Of a DNA stretch of 64,000 nucleotides, positions 1 through 10,893 are shown in pieces (within the stretch, counting starts at the first letter, position 1; each line of letters begins with the position of its first letter). The position numbers and the translations under genes are program-made. Origin of the DNA: Hymenoscyphus infarciens (Eukaryota; Ascomycota; Leotiomycetes; Helotiales; Helotiaceae). The notes under the pieces are model-generated. The model worked only from the letters and a program-made list of their open reading frames with translations, had not been told where the DNA came from and made no database searches. The stretch is taken from positions 124,001-188,000 of the forward strand of contig LLCB01000027.1 of the NCBI GenBank assembly GCA_001414345.1. Reading direction: 5' to 3'.

Positions 1-3000
1 CTCTCTTATAATATAATATTAAATAAATTATTAAACGATTTAAGCTTATTAATAAAGATTACTTAAGTATACTACTTTTAATATATAAACTAAAAAAGAA
101 TTAAAGAATAGTAAAACCTATGTTTATAAAGTTTTATTAAAAGAAGGTAGGTTTAGTACTCTATATAATAATTATAATATAACTAGATATTATATTTACT
201 ACTTCCTAGCTATTAGTATAACTTATAGTCATAAAAGCGATATAAAAAGAGTTATATTATCGTTCGTATATACCGAGTAAAGCTAGCTACGATGTCTACT
301 TAAGTAGCCCTTAAGCGAGAATCACGTGTACCTACGTATACTAATCCGAATCGCTATTTACTCTTAAATATATACCGACACTAGCTTTTATACTTCTTAA
401 CTAACTTAAATAATAAATATATAGCTATAATAAATTAGTATATTTAATACTTATTTAGAATAAGGTTCTTAGAAATTATATATAAAAGAGAGCTTAAGAG
501 TATATAACTAGTACTTATCTTAGATATATTATATACTAATAATCTAGAAACTTAAAGATCTTTTAATAGATATATAATATTAGTATTTAGTAAACTTATA
601 GCTTAGAAAGCCTTATAATAGAATATAATTATAATATTAATAATAGAAGCTAAGCTTTTAGAAGTAAAGCTACTAAGTATAGAAAGAATAGTATTAAAGC
701 GTCTTTTTAAGAAACTATAGCTTAATTTAGATAAGATATAGAATATATTCTATAATAATTAATAAACTATTTAATTAATTACTAAGGAAAATAAGAGAAT
801 ATCTATAAAGCTTTAATATATAAATATCTAGAATATATAGCTTTATTAGAAGTAATAGAAGAGATTTTTCTAGGTTATTTATTTACTAATAAATAATATA
901 CTAGTCTTATCTAGATATAAATTTAAATATTTTAAAGCTTTACTTAATCTTTAAGACGTTTATTTACTTAATAAAATACTCTCTTAAAAGGTGAAAGTAT
1001 ACTAATTTTTAGGTTAAAACTATACTTTTAACTTAAAAACACTTTTCTAGAATAGTAAATAATACTCTTTATTATTTTTATATATTATTATACTTTACTT
1101 TATTATTTTACTTCTATATTTTTAAGAAGTTTTATTCTTTTTTATATTATAATTATTTAAAGAGTATTATAAGCTTATTTAAGATTTTATTTATTTATTT
1201 AATTATTATATACTTAGTAATTAAGTATTATAAAACTCTTTTAAAAAGTATAACTAAATATAAATATAAAGTTTTAAAGAAACTAACTACTATTATATAA
1301 ACGTAAAGTATACTAACTAACTAATAATACTTCTTCTAATACTTAGAAATAGTTTTATTAAGAGTAGTAAGTACTATATCTATTTTATTAAGAGTATTAC
1401 TAAGATTAATACTATTAGACTTATTATTACTATTATTATCTTTAGACTTCTTACTCTTAGAAACATTCTTCTTATACTTATAACTCTTTAAAGAATACTT
1501 AGAATAGTTATTAATAAGCTTCTTAGAAGATAACTTCTTAGAAACTAACTTTATAGAAGTAGTTTTCTTTAAAATAATCTTTCTTAGAATAGACTTTAGA
1601 ATAGATTTTTTAGAATAACTCTTTAAAAGAACTTTTAAAAGCTTTTAAGTAGACTTTTACTACTTAGAAAGAGAGATATTATCTTTACTATAAATAGTAG
1701 AACTCTTATAAGAAGTACTCTAGCTCTTAGTTTAACTATAAGTATTAGCTCCTATAAATAGAGTACTATTTAAAGTAGAAGCTATAAAAGAAGTACTCTT
1801 AGGAATATAGTTACTATGTTTTAAAACTCTAGAAATATTACTATCTAGTTTATTATTAGAAGTAGAGCTCTAAAAGCTATTAGGTTCCTTATAGTAATAA
1901 GTATAGTTTAAAACTAAGGATAACTAAGAGCTTCTAAAACCCTATTTAAGTCTTATATAGATTATACTATATAACTTCTTTTACTTCTAAATCTATAAAA
2001 TTAGCTAAAGAAATAAAATAAGAAGTAGAGAACTAACTAAATAAAGCTTTATATAAACTTTATTACTAATATTAGTCTAATATTTCTTAAGATTTTTAGT
2101 TAAGGTAATTATAAAAGAGAGATAGATACTTAGTAGCGTTTTATATAAGTATCTAATAGTATAGTTAAAATAATATACTACCTTTTTTAACTCTATATTA
2201 TAGTAGTAACTAGTTAATTTACTAGCTACTATAGAAGTAATATAGCTCTTATAAAGAGCTTCTTAAAAATTTAAAATATTAGAATAAGCCTTTTTAATAG
2301 AAGGCATAGTAAGTAAGCTCTTACTACTAATAGTTAGATACTTAATATTATTACTAAGAAGTTTGTTTAAAAGCCTAGTATTAATAACTAGAAGCTTCTT
2401 AAGAAGGTTTTTAGGTTTAGAATCGTCTTTAGAGGCTTAATATTAATTAGAGCTTATAACTTTTAACTTCTCTAGCTTATTTTTAGAAACATTAATAATA
2501 TAAAATCTATTAAGTATACTACTCTAGAATATAACTAGACTAGAAGAGGAAATATATAAGAGATTTAATATTTACTATTCTTATATAGTTAGCTAAAACA
2601 TAGTATTAGGATTAATAAGCTTAAAAGAACTTATAAGTATATAACGTCTAGGTTTTAATCTATTAATTATATATTTAACGTCTTTCTTATTAACTTTATC
2701 TTTATAATACTTATAAACGAGTATAGACTTAGTATTTATAGAGGTCTTACTATCTAGAAGACGAGAGATCTAAAAGAGAGGCTATTTTAGTTAATATAAG
2801 AGCTTAGAAAAGATAAATATAAGCTTCTTACTATAGTTTTTTATTAGGTAGTATATGCTATAGTAGTCTAGTAGTAGTAGGAGAGTTTTAAAGAAGTTAT
2901 AAAAAGAAAAGAAAGAGGTTAGGTTATTAAATCTATATATATAGTAAATAACGCTTTCCTAATTAGAAAAGGTTATTTAAGAGGTATATTATAAGATAAA

Positions 3001-3149
3001 AGTAGGTTAGATAAAGAATTACCTAATAATCCCTATCTTTTAAGTAAGAAGTATAGTATTTAAAGTCTTATACTCTCTCTTATAGTTCTAGGAATCAAGT
3101 ATCTACTTTAACTTCACTTTACTTATTCTATACTCTCGATATAGCTTCT
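1..3149. repeat. AT-rich, RIP-like repeat tract with no intact gene
   Basis: The tract is extremely AT-rich, is dominated by TA, TTA and TATA runs, and has stops in all frames, so no open frame of useful length survives. Composition and stop density are what RIP leaves on repeated DNA in ascomycetes. I could not recognise a specific transposon protein motif. A CT-rich stretch appears near its right edge, where a recognisable repeat copy begins. Confidence 0.7.
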
Positions 3150-3408
3150 TTAATCGCTATAAAAATATAATATTTTTTACTTTAAGTTCTCTCTCTCTTC
3201 TTCTTCTCTCTCTTCCTCTCTCTATATTAAGACTAGATAGTCTTAACTATAGTAACTAAGTAAAAGATAAAGAGACAGAACGAGTATTATATATATAGTA
3301 GTAATATTGCCTCCGTACTATTAATCTCTATTACCTAACTCTTATATTATAGTATTTCTATTATTTTTTTAGATAAATAAGAGAGAAAGAGAAAGAAGGG
3401 AAGAGGGA
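3150..3408. repeat. Truncated copy of the repeat found at about 5960-6235
   Basis: A block containing a CT-rich run, the string 'tatattaagacta', 'acgagtattatatatatag' and 'agataaataagagagaaag' recurs in the same order and orientation at about 5960-6235, inside the inverted-repeat element there. This copy has no obvious terminal inverted repeats of its own, so it is probably a decayed fragment. Its right end runs directly into the 3' end of the minus-strand gene at 3369-4421 and supplies that gene's last codons. Confidence 0.7.
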
Positions 3409-4421
3409 ACTGTTGCTTCGAATGCCAATCGCCGGTTTGTGTCTTTCGCTCTAATACCTTGATTGCTCGTGGTAAAACCCAACATCGTTTCGGCGATCCT
3501 AAGTTGAGCGTAAGCGCTTTCATTGTTGTTGTCCTCCTCTAGAGCAGCTTTCTCAATGAAATGCTTCGCTTCAGCAACATATTGTTCTGCTCTCCAAGCC
3601 TGTAACTTCGAAATTTTGACAAGTTCCTGGATGGTGTCATTATCCAAACCATGGATAACCATTCTCATTGAGCTTCGATCGGACTGGCGGATGCCCCTCA
3701 GATCAACCACTGCTTTCTCGATAAAAGGCCTCATATCATAGTAAGGGCTCTCCAAAGTCTGTGAATCATTGAACTCCCTTATGATAAGATCAATAGGAAG
3801 TATACAGGCACTGCGTGTCAAATAGTGAGGGTCTGGATGATTTAGTAGAGGGGAATGAAGACTATTGATGACCTGAACCAGTGTAGGGAGATAGCGGCTA
3901 GGTATATTGGCGGTCTTGATTCCACGAGCAGTGTTTTCAAAGACTATTTGTCGGTAATCCTGCCATAAGCAGATGGTCAAAAGCACTTCGGGCGGCTTAG
4001 GCGAACCCTTCCTTATACGCAAAGGAATCGATCTGGCAACAAAGTCGTGAAGAATGGTGCGACGTCCAATCATATTATCTGTTGCAGAGACAATTCCCGC
4101 CTGAAGAGATACAAACGCGTTATCTCTATAGAAAAACGATAGAGTCTCCTTGGAGACTTGCCTATTGACGCGGAAGATTGATGTGGCATTTGATGGGAGC
4201 CCCCAAGAACCTCTAACCTCGGCGGGATATGGTGTTATGAGAAGCTTAGCATTCCTTGTAAAAGACGAGCGGGAAGGTGGTGGGATGCCAGTGAGTCCAT
4301 AACCGACGCTTCCATAATGGTCTGGGAAATCGGCCATTGTGAGGTTGTTTTCGACTAAAAGGAGCTCGCCCCAAATCATGTTTCGAACTTCTCGAGGAAG
4401 TTCCATAATATTTCGAGACAT
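3369..4421 (-). CDS. 2EXR/F-box-like protein, 3' end replaced by repeat
   Basis: A 350-residue single-exon frame. The N-terminus carries the hallmark of the fungal 2EXR (F-box-like) family: an 'ELPREVRNMIW' helix at residues 7-17 and, around residue 85, a 'FRVNRQVSKETLSFFY' segment, the family's version of 'QVCRQIRQETL'. These proteins are abundant in Helotiales; most have no known function. The start at 4421 puts the motif at the expected distance from the N-terminus. The last residues (a Ser/Leu-rich stretch) are encoded by the repeat at 3150-3408, so the native C-terminus has probably been cut off by repeat insertion or rearrangement. The gene is an island between AT-rich blocks. The family call is from motifs only; activity is unknown. 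Confidence 0.7.
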   Translation of the reverse strand: MSRNIMELPREVRNMIWGELLLVENNLTMADFPDHYGSVGYGLTGIPPPSRSSFTRNAKLLITPYPAEVRGSWGLPSNATSIFRVNRQVSKETLSFFYRDNAFVSLQAGIVSATDNMIGRRTILHDFVARSIPLRIRKGSPKPPEVLLTICLWQDYRQIVFENTARGIKTANIPSRYLPTLVQVINSLHSPLLNHPDPHYLTRSACILPIDLIIREFNDSQTLESPYYDMRPFIEKAVVDLRGIRQSDRSSMRMVIHGLDNDTIQELVKISKLQAWRAEQYVAEAKHFIEKAALEEDNNNESAYAQLRIAETMLGFTTSNQGIRAKDTNRRLAFEATVPSSLLSLSLLFI

Positions 4422-4578
4422 GACGACTAGGTAGCAGTTTTGGATTCAAATTGATGTGAGAGGTTGAGAGGTTGGGTGTGAATTTTGATGATTTGTTTCT
4501 GGGGAGCCCGTGGAATGTTTTCAAAAAGTGATTACGGAAAGCACGGAGTTCCAATTTTATAGTGTTTGTTTGTGCCAC

Positions 4579-5900
4579 ACTTGCGAAAGATGAATGACTT
4601 TAAGTGCAATGGAACCCCCTAGATTAACGAAGATTTCTTCATTTATATGATATTCTATAATAGAATTGATTCACTAGACATCTTCTTCCGATGGGATTGA
4701 ACTTGATTCAGCTTGGTTGGTGGCTATAAGCCCTCAAGCTCTTAGCCACCCTTCTTGCTTAAAATTTTTGGCGTGATTGTGTGAAGGATTGACTCAGCTC
4801 ACTGAGAGAGAGCAATTGTTGGCCAACAAAAGTTTATTGATACTCACTTTGTTGGGGGTTTCTACAATCATGCTTTGAAAAAACATTCACCACCGCGTCA
4901 GTCGCTTTGAATGAGACTAAATTACACTTTAAGTGCCAAAAACAATAATCGAGATACCTTAATACGACTGCCAACCAAGTAATTAATTTTTAGGAGTGTT
5001 ATTGTAGAGTAATTATAGAAAGAACGAAAAGTCGATTTTCCCATTACATTGCCACACGAGAAGCGTTAGATCTTGGAGTCCGAAACGATATCGAAATCAC
5101 TTGTGGTTGAGTTCCACGAACAGTTACTTGAAGTTGCCAATATTGCGCGCTCAAACACCCATTCCCAACGACCAGAGGTCCGGAAAATAATCAAAGAATA
5201 GCTTGGATTGGAAACGAATCCAAAAACCGAGCGAGAACTCAATAATACAAACAATCTTGTTCTCCGGTTATAGCTCACAATCGATACACGAGAGGAGGTT
5301 TTCGCACCAGCGACCACGACTGTCTAGTAGAATGAAACCTCAACCTTGTAAAGCTTTATTGGAGGTCTGTTTTCATGGCCAGAGAGTTCGGTTTTCAGAA
5401 CGAAAGACGATATTGTTCTTGGAAAGGACTTTACAGCTATCAACTTACGCCGCCTGGGAGGGATCGGTATCGAGTGGACTTGCAATTTCAATGAGCACCT
5501 TTTATTCCAACGTGATAATCGGAGGCTGAAAGTGTACACATTGAAAACGTGTTTGTATGACTAACAGATTAGGTTGATACTGATTTATTTTCGACGATAC
5601 CTTACTAATGAAGATGGGCAGCCAATCTTCAGTTCTGCTCCCTCCCACAATCTCTTATAGATGAGACTCTTCTTTCGCTGAGTCTACTCTTCCCCGACTA
5701 GGATCTGTAAACCTCAATGTTCCTTCACCAAAAAGGTCAGAAAACTTTGGCCGAGGTTAACAACCACGAACAGCGGATATGCCTCTCACATTTCTATTAT
5801 TAGTATCATAAAATATCAGAAATATACTTTAAATATCAATCTCCTCCAGGAGCACTTGAATTCGATTAAGTAAAGTAGGGTAGTAGCTACTACTCTACTC
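4579..5900. other. Gene-poor interval with short uninterpretable frames
   Basis: About 1.3 kb of moderately AT-rich DNA. Frames of 70-110 codons overlap on both strands between 5066 and 5539, but none has a recognisable motif or flanking splice signals that would join them. A self-complementary 'ttgttggccaacaa' lies near 4816. I see no supported gene. Confidence 0.4.
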
Positions 5901-6256
5901 CTACGGCATCCCGTATTTACCAAAAGTCGGAAACGACTAAATCGCAAATCGTAAATCGTACTTTTTATAACTATAAAATGTAATATCTTTTTAATTTAAG
6001 TTCTCTCTCCCTCCTTCTCTCCCCCTCCCCCCATCTCTATATTAAGACTATCTATAGCAATTAATTAGAGGATAGGGAGAGAGAACGAGTATTATATATA
6101 TAGTAGTAACATCGCCTCCTCGCTATTATATGCTTACTCTCTATTACCTAACTCTCGTATTATATTCTTCCTATTGTTTTTAGATAAATAAGAGAGAAGA
6201 AAGAGAAAGAAGGGAAGAGGGAGGAGTAGAGGGAATGTTTACTTTAAACTCCTCTT

Positions 6257-6691
6257 ACGAGCCCGGAACCACGGGTCTGTGCGTTTAGGGCATTTTTACA
6301 ATAAATCATTATATTAATGAATAGTGACTTAATTTAATTAGGAGTATACCACCTATAGCGTTATATAAGTATAGTAACCTAATGTTCCTGCTTTAAAATC
6401 AACTTATTTATCTAATCCTAAGGTATAGCCTCCTATTCCTTTGTAACTGCTTAGCGTATTTCCTCTATAGTAGTAGGTTAGTGTTGTCTTCTATAAAGTC
6501 GTTGTTTAATCCACTGCTAGTACTTCTCTATAGGATTTATATCGGGTGAAGTAGAGGGGTGAGGTATTAAGATAATGCTATGTTTTATTTGGAATTTAGC
6601 GGGCATATTATTAGTAAGGGGCTAAAAATCATCAAAATTAGCAAAATCTTCAAAATGCCCTGAACGCATAGACCCGTGGTTCCGGGCTCGT
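6257..6691 (-). mobile_element. Nested 435 bp element with 40 bp TIRs and a transposase relic
   Basis: The left end 'acgagcccggaaccacgggt' (6257 onward) is matched by the reverse complement of the right end (6652-6691) with about two mismatches over 40 bp. On the minus strand near 6515-6560 a frame reads S-P-D-I-N-P-I-E-K-Y, then a stop, then Q-W. This is the 'SPDLNPIE(N/K).W' block that precedes the last catalytic residue in Tc1/mariner-type DDE transposases, with the expected tryptophan now a stop (TGG to TAG, a RIP-type change). So the element is an internally deleted, mutated Tc1/mariner relative. A TA lies at or within a base of each end, but an exact target duplication is not clear. Confidence 0.8.
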
Positions 6692-6799
6692 TACCTACGC
6701 TAGGAAAAACCTTCCCCTGGAATGTTTGCTTACCTCCTTACCTCCACCTATCTCTCCTACTCTCTCATATACTCTCTTAGTATACGTAGTATATAGAAG

Positions 6800-6890
6800 A
6801 ATAGGATAAGAGAGTAAGAGAGCAAGAGTGTAAGAGTGTAAGAGAGTAAGAGAGTAAGAGTATAAGAGAGTAAGAGAATAGGATAATATA
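6800..6890. repeat. Simple repeat, (TAAGAGAG)n-like
   Basis: Irregular tandem units of 'gagagtaaga', 'gagtgtaaga' and 'gagtataaga' inside the outer inverted-repeat element. The purine-rich bias matches other purine/pyrimidine tracts in this element. Confidence 0.7.
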
Positions 6891-7644
6891 GTTAAAGATT
6901 TGCTATATCTCTTAACTTTTGTAATTTGCTATTTACGATTTGCGATTTACGATTTACGATTTAGTCGATTCCGGCTTTTAGTATATACGGGACGCTCTAA
7001 CTCCTCCTTTACTCCTTTCTCACGCTAGCTCTAAGATATTTCGATTATTAATCCTAGAACTATACCTACTACAAGGATTTCTTTCCTTAGAATAAAGTGT
7101 TTTTAAAATATCTACTACTATTTCTAACTCTTACTCTCTTCCAAGTTTCGTAAAGACAACACAGGAGACTAGATCTTCTCTTCCGTTTCATACAAAGTCA
7201 TTCAAACCCGTCTAGTGCCACTTTCGTCTATCCTCTCCGTACGTACACCTCTCAACACACAACTTTCACCATGTAAACCAACCTACATAAACTTCCAATA
7301 AAAAGCAATTCCATAAACACAAGCAACTTCAAAAAAACAATATCTAAAGCCCTTCCCAACCCAGCTCACGGCGAAAATGGAGAACCATAGGAGCCAAAAA
7401 GATTAAGCAACCAATCACCACCTCGCTTCAGCGAGCGGAACATACGCTCTCTACAACAACTCTCTTTCTACAAAAATCCCAAGGTCTTTCTTCTCTAACA
7501 GGTTAAAAACCACACCTCATAAAACGCAGCTCGGAGTTTACATAGTAAGACAAAACCCCCACCCTTTAAAATCCCAAGCACAGTTTACTCTATCCTCCCC
7601 AATTTCCAAAATAAGAAAGATCCCAAAACCAGGGTTATCTAATA

Positions 7645-8997
7645 TTGAATCCCTCACTTCCACTAAATCCTGAAATCCAGACACTTTCCCTCTTTCTATT
7701 ACTTTTCATACCTATACCCCACCCTAGCAACCCACCCCCTAAACACCACCTCCAATCCGAAATCGCAATCTACATATACGGTATACCCCGTAAGCGACTA
7801 ATACGATTCCTCCCCCGCATCCTTCACTACACCTCCCTCATATCCGCCATCCTAGCACGCCACTACGAATGCTAGCGATAATGTTTAGTTCCACCGCCAT
7901 ATTCCACATGCGTATCAACCTCGGTTCCACAGGCAAGAATCCCGCAGTCCTCGACACAGACATCATAGCCATGACCATTGTCCTACACACGGGAACTTTG
8001 TTACTCAGACCTATATGATGGATTTCTTATCTTCGCGGTTGTGAGGAGTAGATCTAGATCAGGACGTTGTTATTTTATGTCACGACCTGGGGACTGATAC
8101 CGAGTCCCGATCCCAGGGAGAAATAGGTACCTAGGAAGGCGTTATTTAATACCATCCCTCATCTCAGCTCCCTAGTTTATTGTCTCGCACCAGATAATAC
8201 TACCGATTCGGGGATGACATTACTACAATCCCCCGATCAGTTACTCCAAGGTCTAACTTTAAATTGCACATCCGCCTCTTTCAACGCCCTCTCTCCAATT
8301 CGCGGGGCGGATGAAATTCTCGTCATACTACAAAGTATTATATACCAAAAAATCCAACTCGGTATCTTTTTTCTCCTCATTCTAGACGTTATCCTCGGCC
8401 TCGCCAGCCTCCTCAGCCTCCCCAGCCTCCTAATGCTTTCCCTCAGCCGCACATCTTACTCCCAACGCGCATTCGCTTCAGATTAGGACGCCACCCACGT
8501 TTCCCACCGGGGCCGCACAGCTTCGGGGGGTGACTTTTTGGGAGAATGTATACGGTGGTTTTGGGGCTGATGAGTGTTCCTACTATTGTACTGGGGGAGT
8601 TTTATCTTTCGAGGGGAGTATGAGGGGTAAGGGGATGTATGCAGTTGGGCAGTGGGCGCCGATTCCAGGTGCTTTTTTGGTGTGTTTGTGGCGGGGTTTG
8701 ATCGGTGTTGTTTGAGGGGTAGGGAGAGGGATGATAGGGAGGAGTGGGAGGTGGAGAGGCAGGGAGAGTTTAGGAGGTTGGTTGGTTGATTGTATTGAGA
8801 GGGGAGAGGCACCGCTTGAACGAAGGGGGGCTGCTGGGGGAAGGACGGCTACACAGCCTTTGATGGCTTCTGAGAGAAGAGGAGTTGCTTGTTGGGGGTG
8901 GTATGAGGGCGGAGGAGAGATCGGTGACGGTGACGCCTATTCCTCGTTCGATGGCAGCGAGAGATACTTTAAAAGTAGATATTGGGAGTCGGAGTGA
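7645..8997 (+). pseudogene. Possible decayed membrane-protein gene (unrecognised)
   Basis: This stretch is less AT-rich than its left flank and has plus-strand frames with gene-like composition but no continuous reading. The frame at 8214-8486 encodes a strongly hydrophobic helix near residues 50-75 ('LGIFFLLILDVILGLASLL'). A different frame near 8543-8610 reads 'RMYTVVLGLMSVPTIVLGE', another membrane-like segment. Further right, a charged stretch 'RERDDREEWEVERQGEFRRL' would suit a cytoplasmic tail. The segments lie in different frames, and I could not join them with convincing introns. It may be a frameshifted pseudogene of a small polytopic protein, or chance. I do not recognise a family. 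Confidence 0.25.
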
Positions 8998-9659
8998 GGA
9001 TGTTGAACTGGATGATTTTAGGACTCGGAGGTTCACGGCAAGGAACACTGTTGTTGCTAGCGAATCGCGGAATCTGTTATTATAGTTGAATTATAATGTA
9101 ATTGCTTGGAAAGACAATTTCCTATCGAACCCTTGGTTTTGAGAGACTGGAAATGGAAGTTGATGAATTAAAAATTGAAAAACTGAAGGATATGAGGAGA
9201 TAATAATAAAAGGACACTAGACACGAAAGCTAGACATACATGGTACGGCTTTTGAACCGTAGAAACAAACCGGAGAACGAAGATCCAGTCTCCTAATCCC
9301 CAAAGCTCGTCCATACAATTATTTAATCTGCATGGGCTACTTGCCTTGGGTAGCACTTTAAGCTGAAGCTCACCAGCCGAAAGGAAAACCAACTCCCCTA
9401 GCAGGATAGAACGAGGAGGGACTCATTTTCATCGGAAAACCCACCATTAAGAAAAAGGAAACGTGTTACGACAAGATAGAAGTAAAAGAAAACTTATCGT
9501 TTCTCCAAAAATGGGGTAGGGGACAATAGAAGAGCAATGCAAAGTATCATCACTCTTGCCGTAGACACCAAGGTTCCCTCGTTTCCGTTCCTCCCCCAGT
9601 CATCTCGAGCTACCAGAACCTACCAGCACAAACTCTGTTCTCGGTGTAAGCTAAACTCC

Positions 9660-10349
9660 TCAATGCTTCGCCTTCTCCGCCTCCAACTTCTTCCTCAAAA
9701 CCGTCGCATCAATCCTCTGAAAGCATCCAAACCCCTCAACAATACAACTCCCAACCCACTTCCACCAAAGCGCCGTCCCCCTCTCAACACCATGTTTCCT
9801 CAATCTTAGTTGATCAAGCATAATAGTCTCTCCAATATGAATAGCTAAAGTAAGTGGTCCCGCAATCCTCGCAATCCTCATATACCCCGGCGCACCCCCA
9901 CAAGGAAACCACTCCAAAATTCGTTCATACACCAACGTCCCGGGCACAATCGTATTCCTCGCGGCCCAAGATGTCATGGCCAAAAAACACACAGCACCTA
10001 CAAGAAGTTGAGGAAATTTAGAGGGGGGTTCGTAGGAAGTGATTCGGATATTGCTGATATCGAGGGCCTCGCGGGATTCTCGGTCCATATCTACTGTGCG
10101 GCTGCGGGTTTCTGCCCAGCTTTTCATGGGAGGAGTGAAGGGGATTGTGAGGGTTTTGTTGGTGGGCGTGGAGATGGTCATTGAGGAGAAGGTGATATCG
10201 GTCATGGTTGGGGAGGCTGCTTCGCGGGAGGAGAGTTTGGCGTAGTAGCGAAGGTAGTAGGAGAGAGAGATTTGGTGGTCGGCGTTCATGTGGGAGATGA
10301 TGCGTTGCTTCATGGCGGCATCTTTGGCGGCTTGGTCTTGGTCGGCCAT
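9660..10349 (-). CDS. DUF2470 domain integral membrane protein
   Basis: The frame extends to 10448, but the ATG at 10349 (MADQDQAAKDAAM) is the better start: it lies just before the conserved domain, and the extra upstream residues look like leader. That gives 229 residues. The N-terminal 'RIISHMNADHQISLSYYLRY' is the DUF2470 signature also found in haem-utilisation-like proteins; here it is joined to a C-terminal half with hydrophobic segments ('LLVGAVCFLAMTSWAA' and around 'IAGPLTLAIHIGETIML'), the usual layout of the fungal membrane-bound members. The C-terminus is short and charged. The role is not established; membrane location is inferred. The aminotransferase gene diverges from it about 540 bp away, so the two may share a promoter region. 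Confidence 0.8.
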   Translation of the reverse strand: MADQDQAAKDAAMKQRIISHMNADHQISLSYYLRYYAKLSSREAASPTMTDITFSSMTISTPTNKTLTIPFTPPMKSWAETRSRTVDMDRESREALDISNIRITSYEPPSKFPQLLVGAVCFLAMTSWAARNTIVPGTLVYERILEWFPCGGAPGYMRIARIAGPLTLAIHIGETIMLDQLRLRKHGVERGTALWWKWVGSCIVEGFGCFQRIDATVLRKKLEAEKAKH

Positions 10350-10893
10350 GATGGTAGGTTGAGGTTGAATTGGAGTAGATTGATCTGTACTAGTGTAGCG
10401 TACTAGTAGCTGTTGATTCAGGTTAAAGACACACCTGGTGCACCTCACGACAGGGCGTTCGGCCCGACAGCTTCCGCCGCCCGACTTTTAAGCCGATTTT
10501 CAGGCCGGTCGGGTGTGAAGGCCTAGGCCGTTCTATAAATGCTCGTCAAACCTCCTCATCCAGGTAGATAATCACAGAGTGAAGGAAACGCGAGGAAACG
10601 CTTCCTTCAAGCAATTCAACATCTCTAACATATCTAGGAAACGCCCCAGGAATTGGCCGTCATCGGTATTTATCGGTATTCTAATCCAACTTGCTCCCGC
10701 TCCCGTCGGCTGCTCTCGAGTATTTATTTCCCGACCCTCGACCCTCGACCCTCGACCCTCGACCTCCCTCCGTCTCCGGCTTCCCCCCCACAATCGTCTC
10801 CCACAGCCGCCACCCACGTCAATCCCTCATTTGCAAAACTCTTCAAAAGCGTTTGACATATTTACTTCTTCAGTATTCATAAACATCCTCAAA

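Larger units (their letters stand above)
5904..6997. mobile_element. 1.1 kb inverted-repeat DNA transposon remnant
   Basis: The ends are imperfect inverted repeats of about 55 bp. The left end contains 'cccgtatttaccaaaagtcg' then 'acgactaaatcg'; the reverse complement of the right end contains 'cccgtatatactaaaagccg' then the same 'cgactaaatcg' and 'aaatcgtaaatcg'. A TA dinucleotide adjoins each end (5902-5903 and 6998-6999), as for Tc1/mariner-like integration. The interior is AT-rich with CT runs and has no surviving frame. A second inverted-repeat element (6257-6691) sits inside it, so this element is the older insertion. Part of its left interior recurs at 3150-3408. Confidence 0.7.

Noticed and set aside
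5066..5539. Overlapping short frames on both strands
   Set aside because: No motif, no splice signals, and similar lengths in opposite phases as expected by chance.
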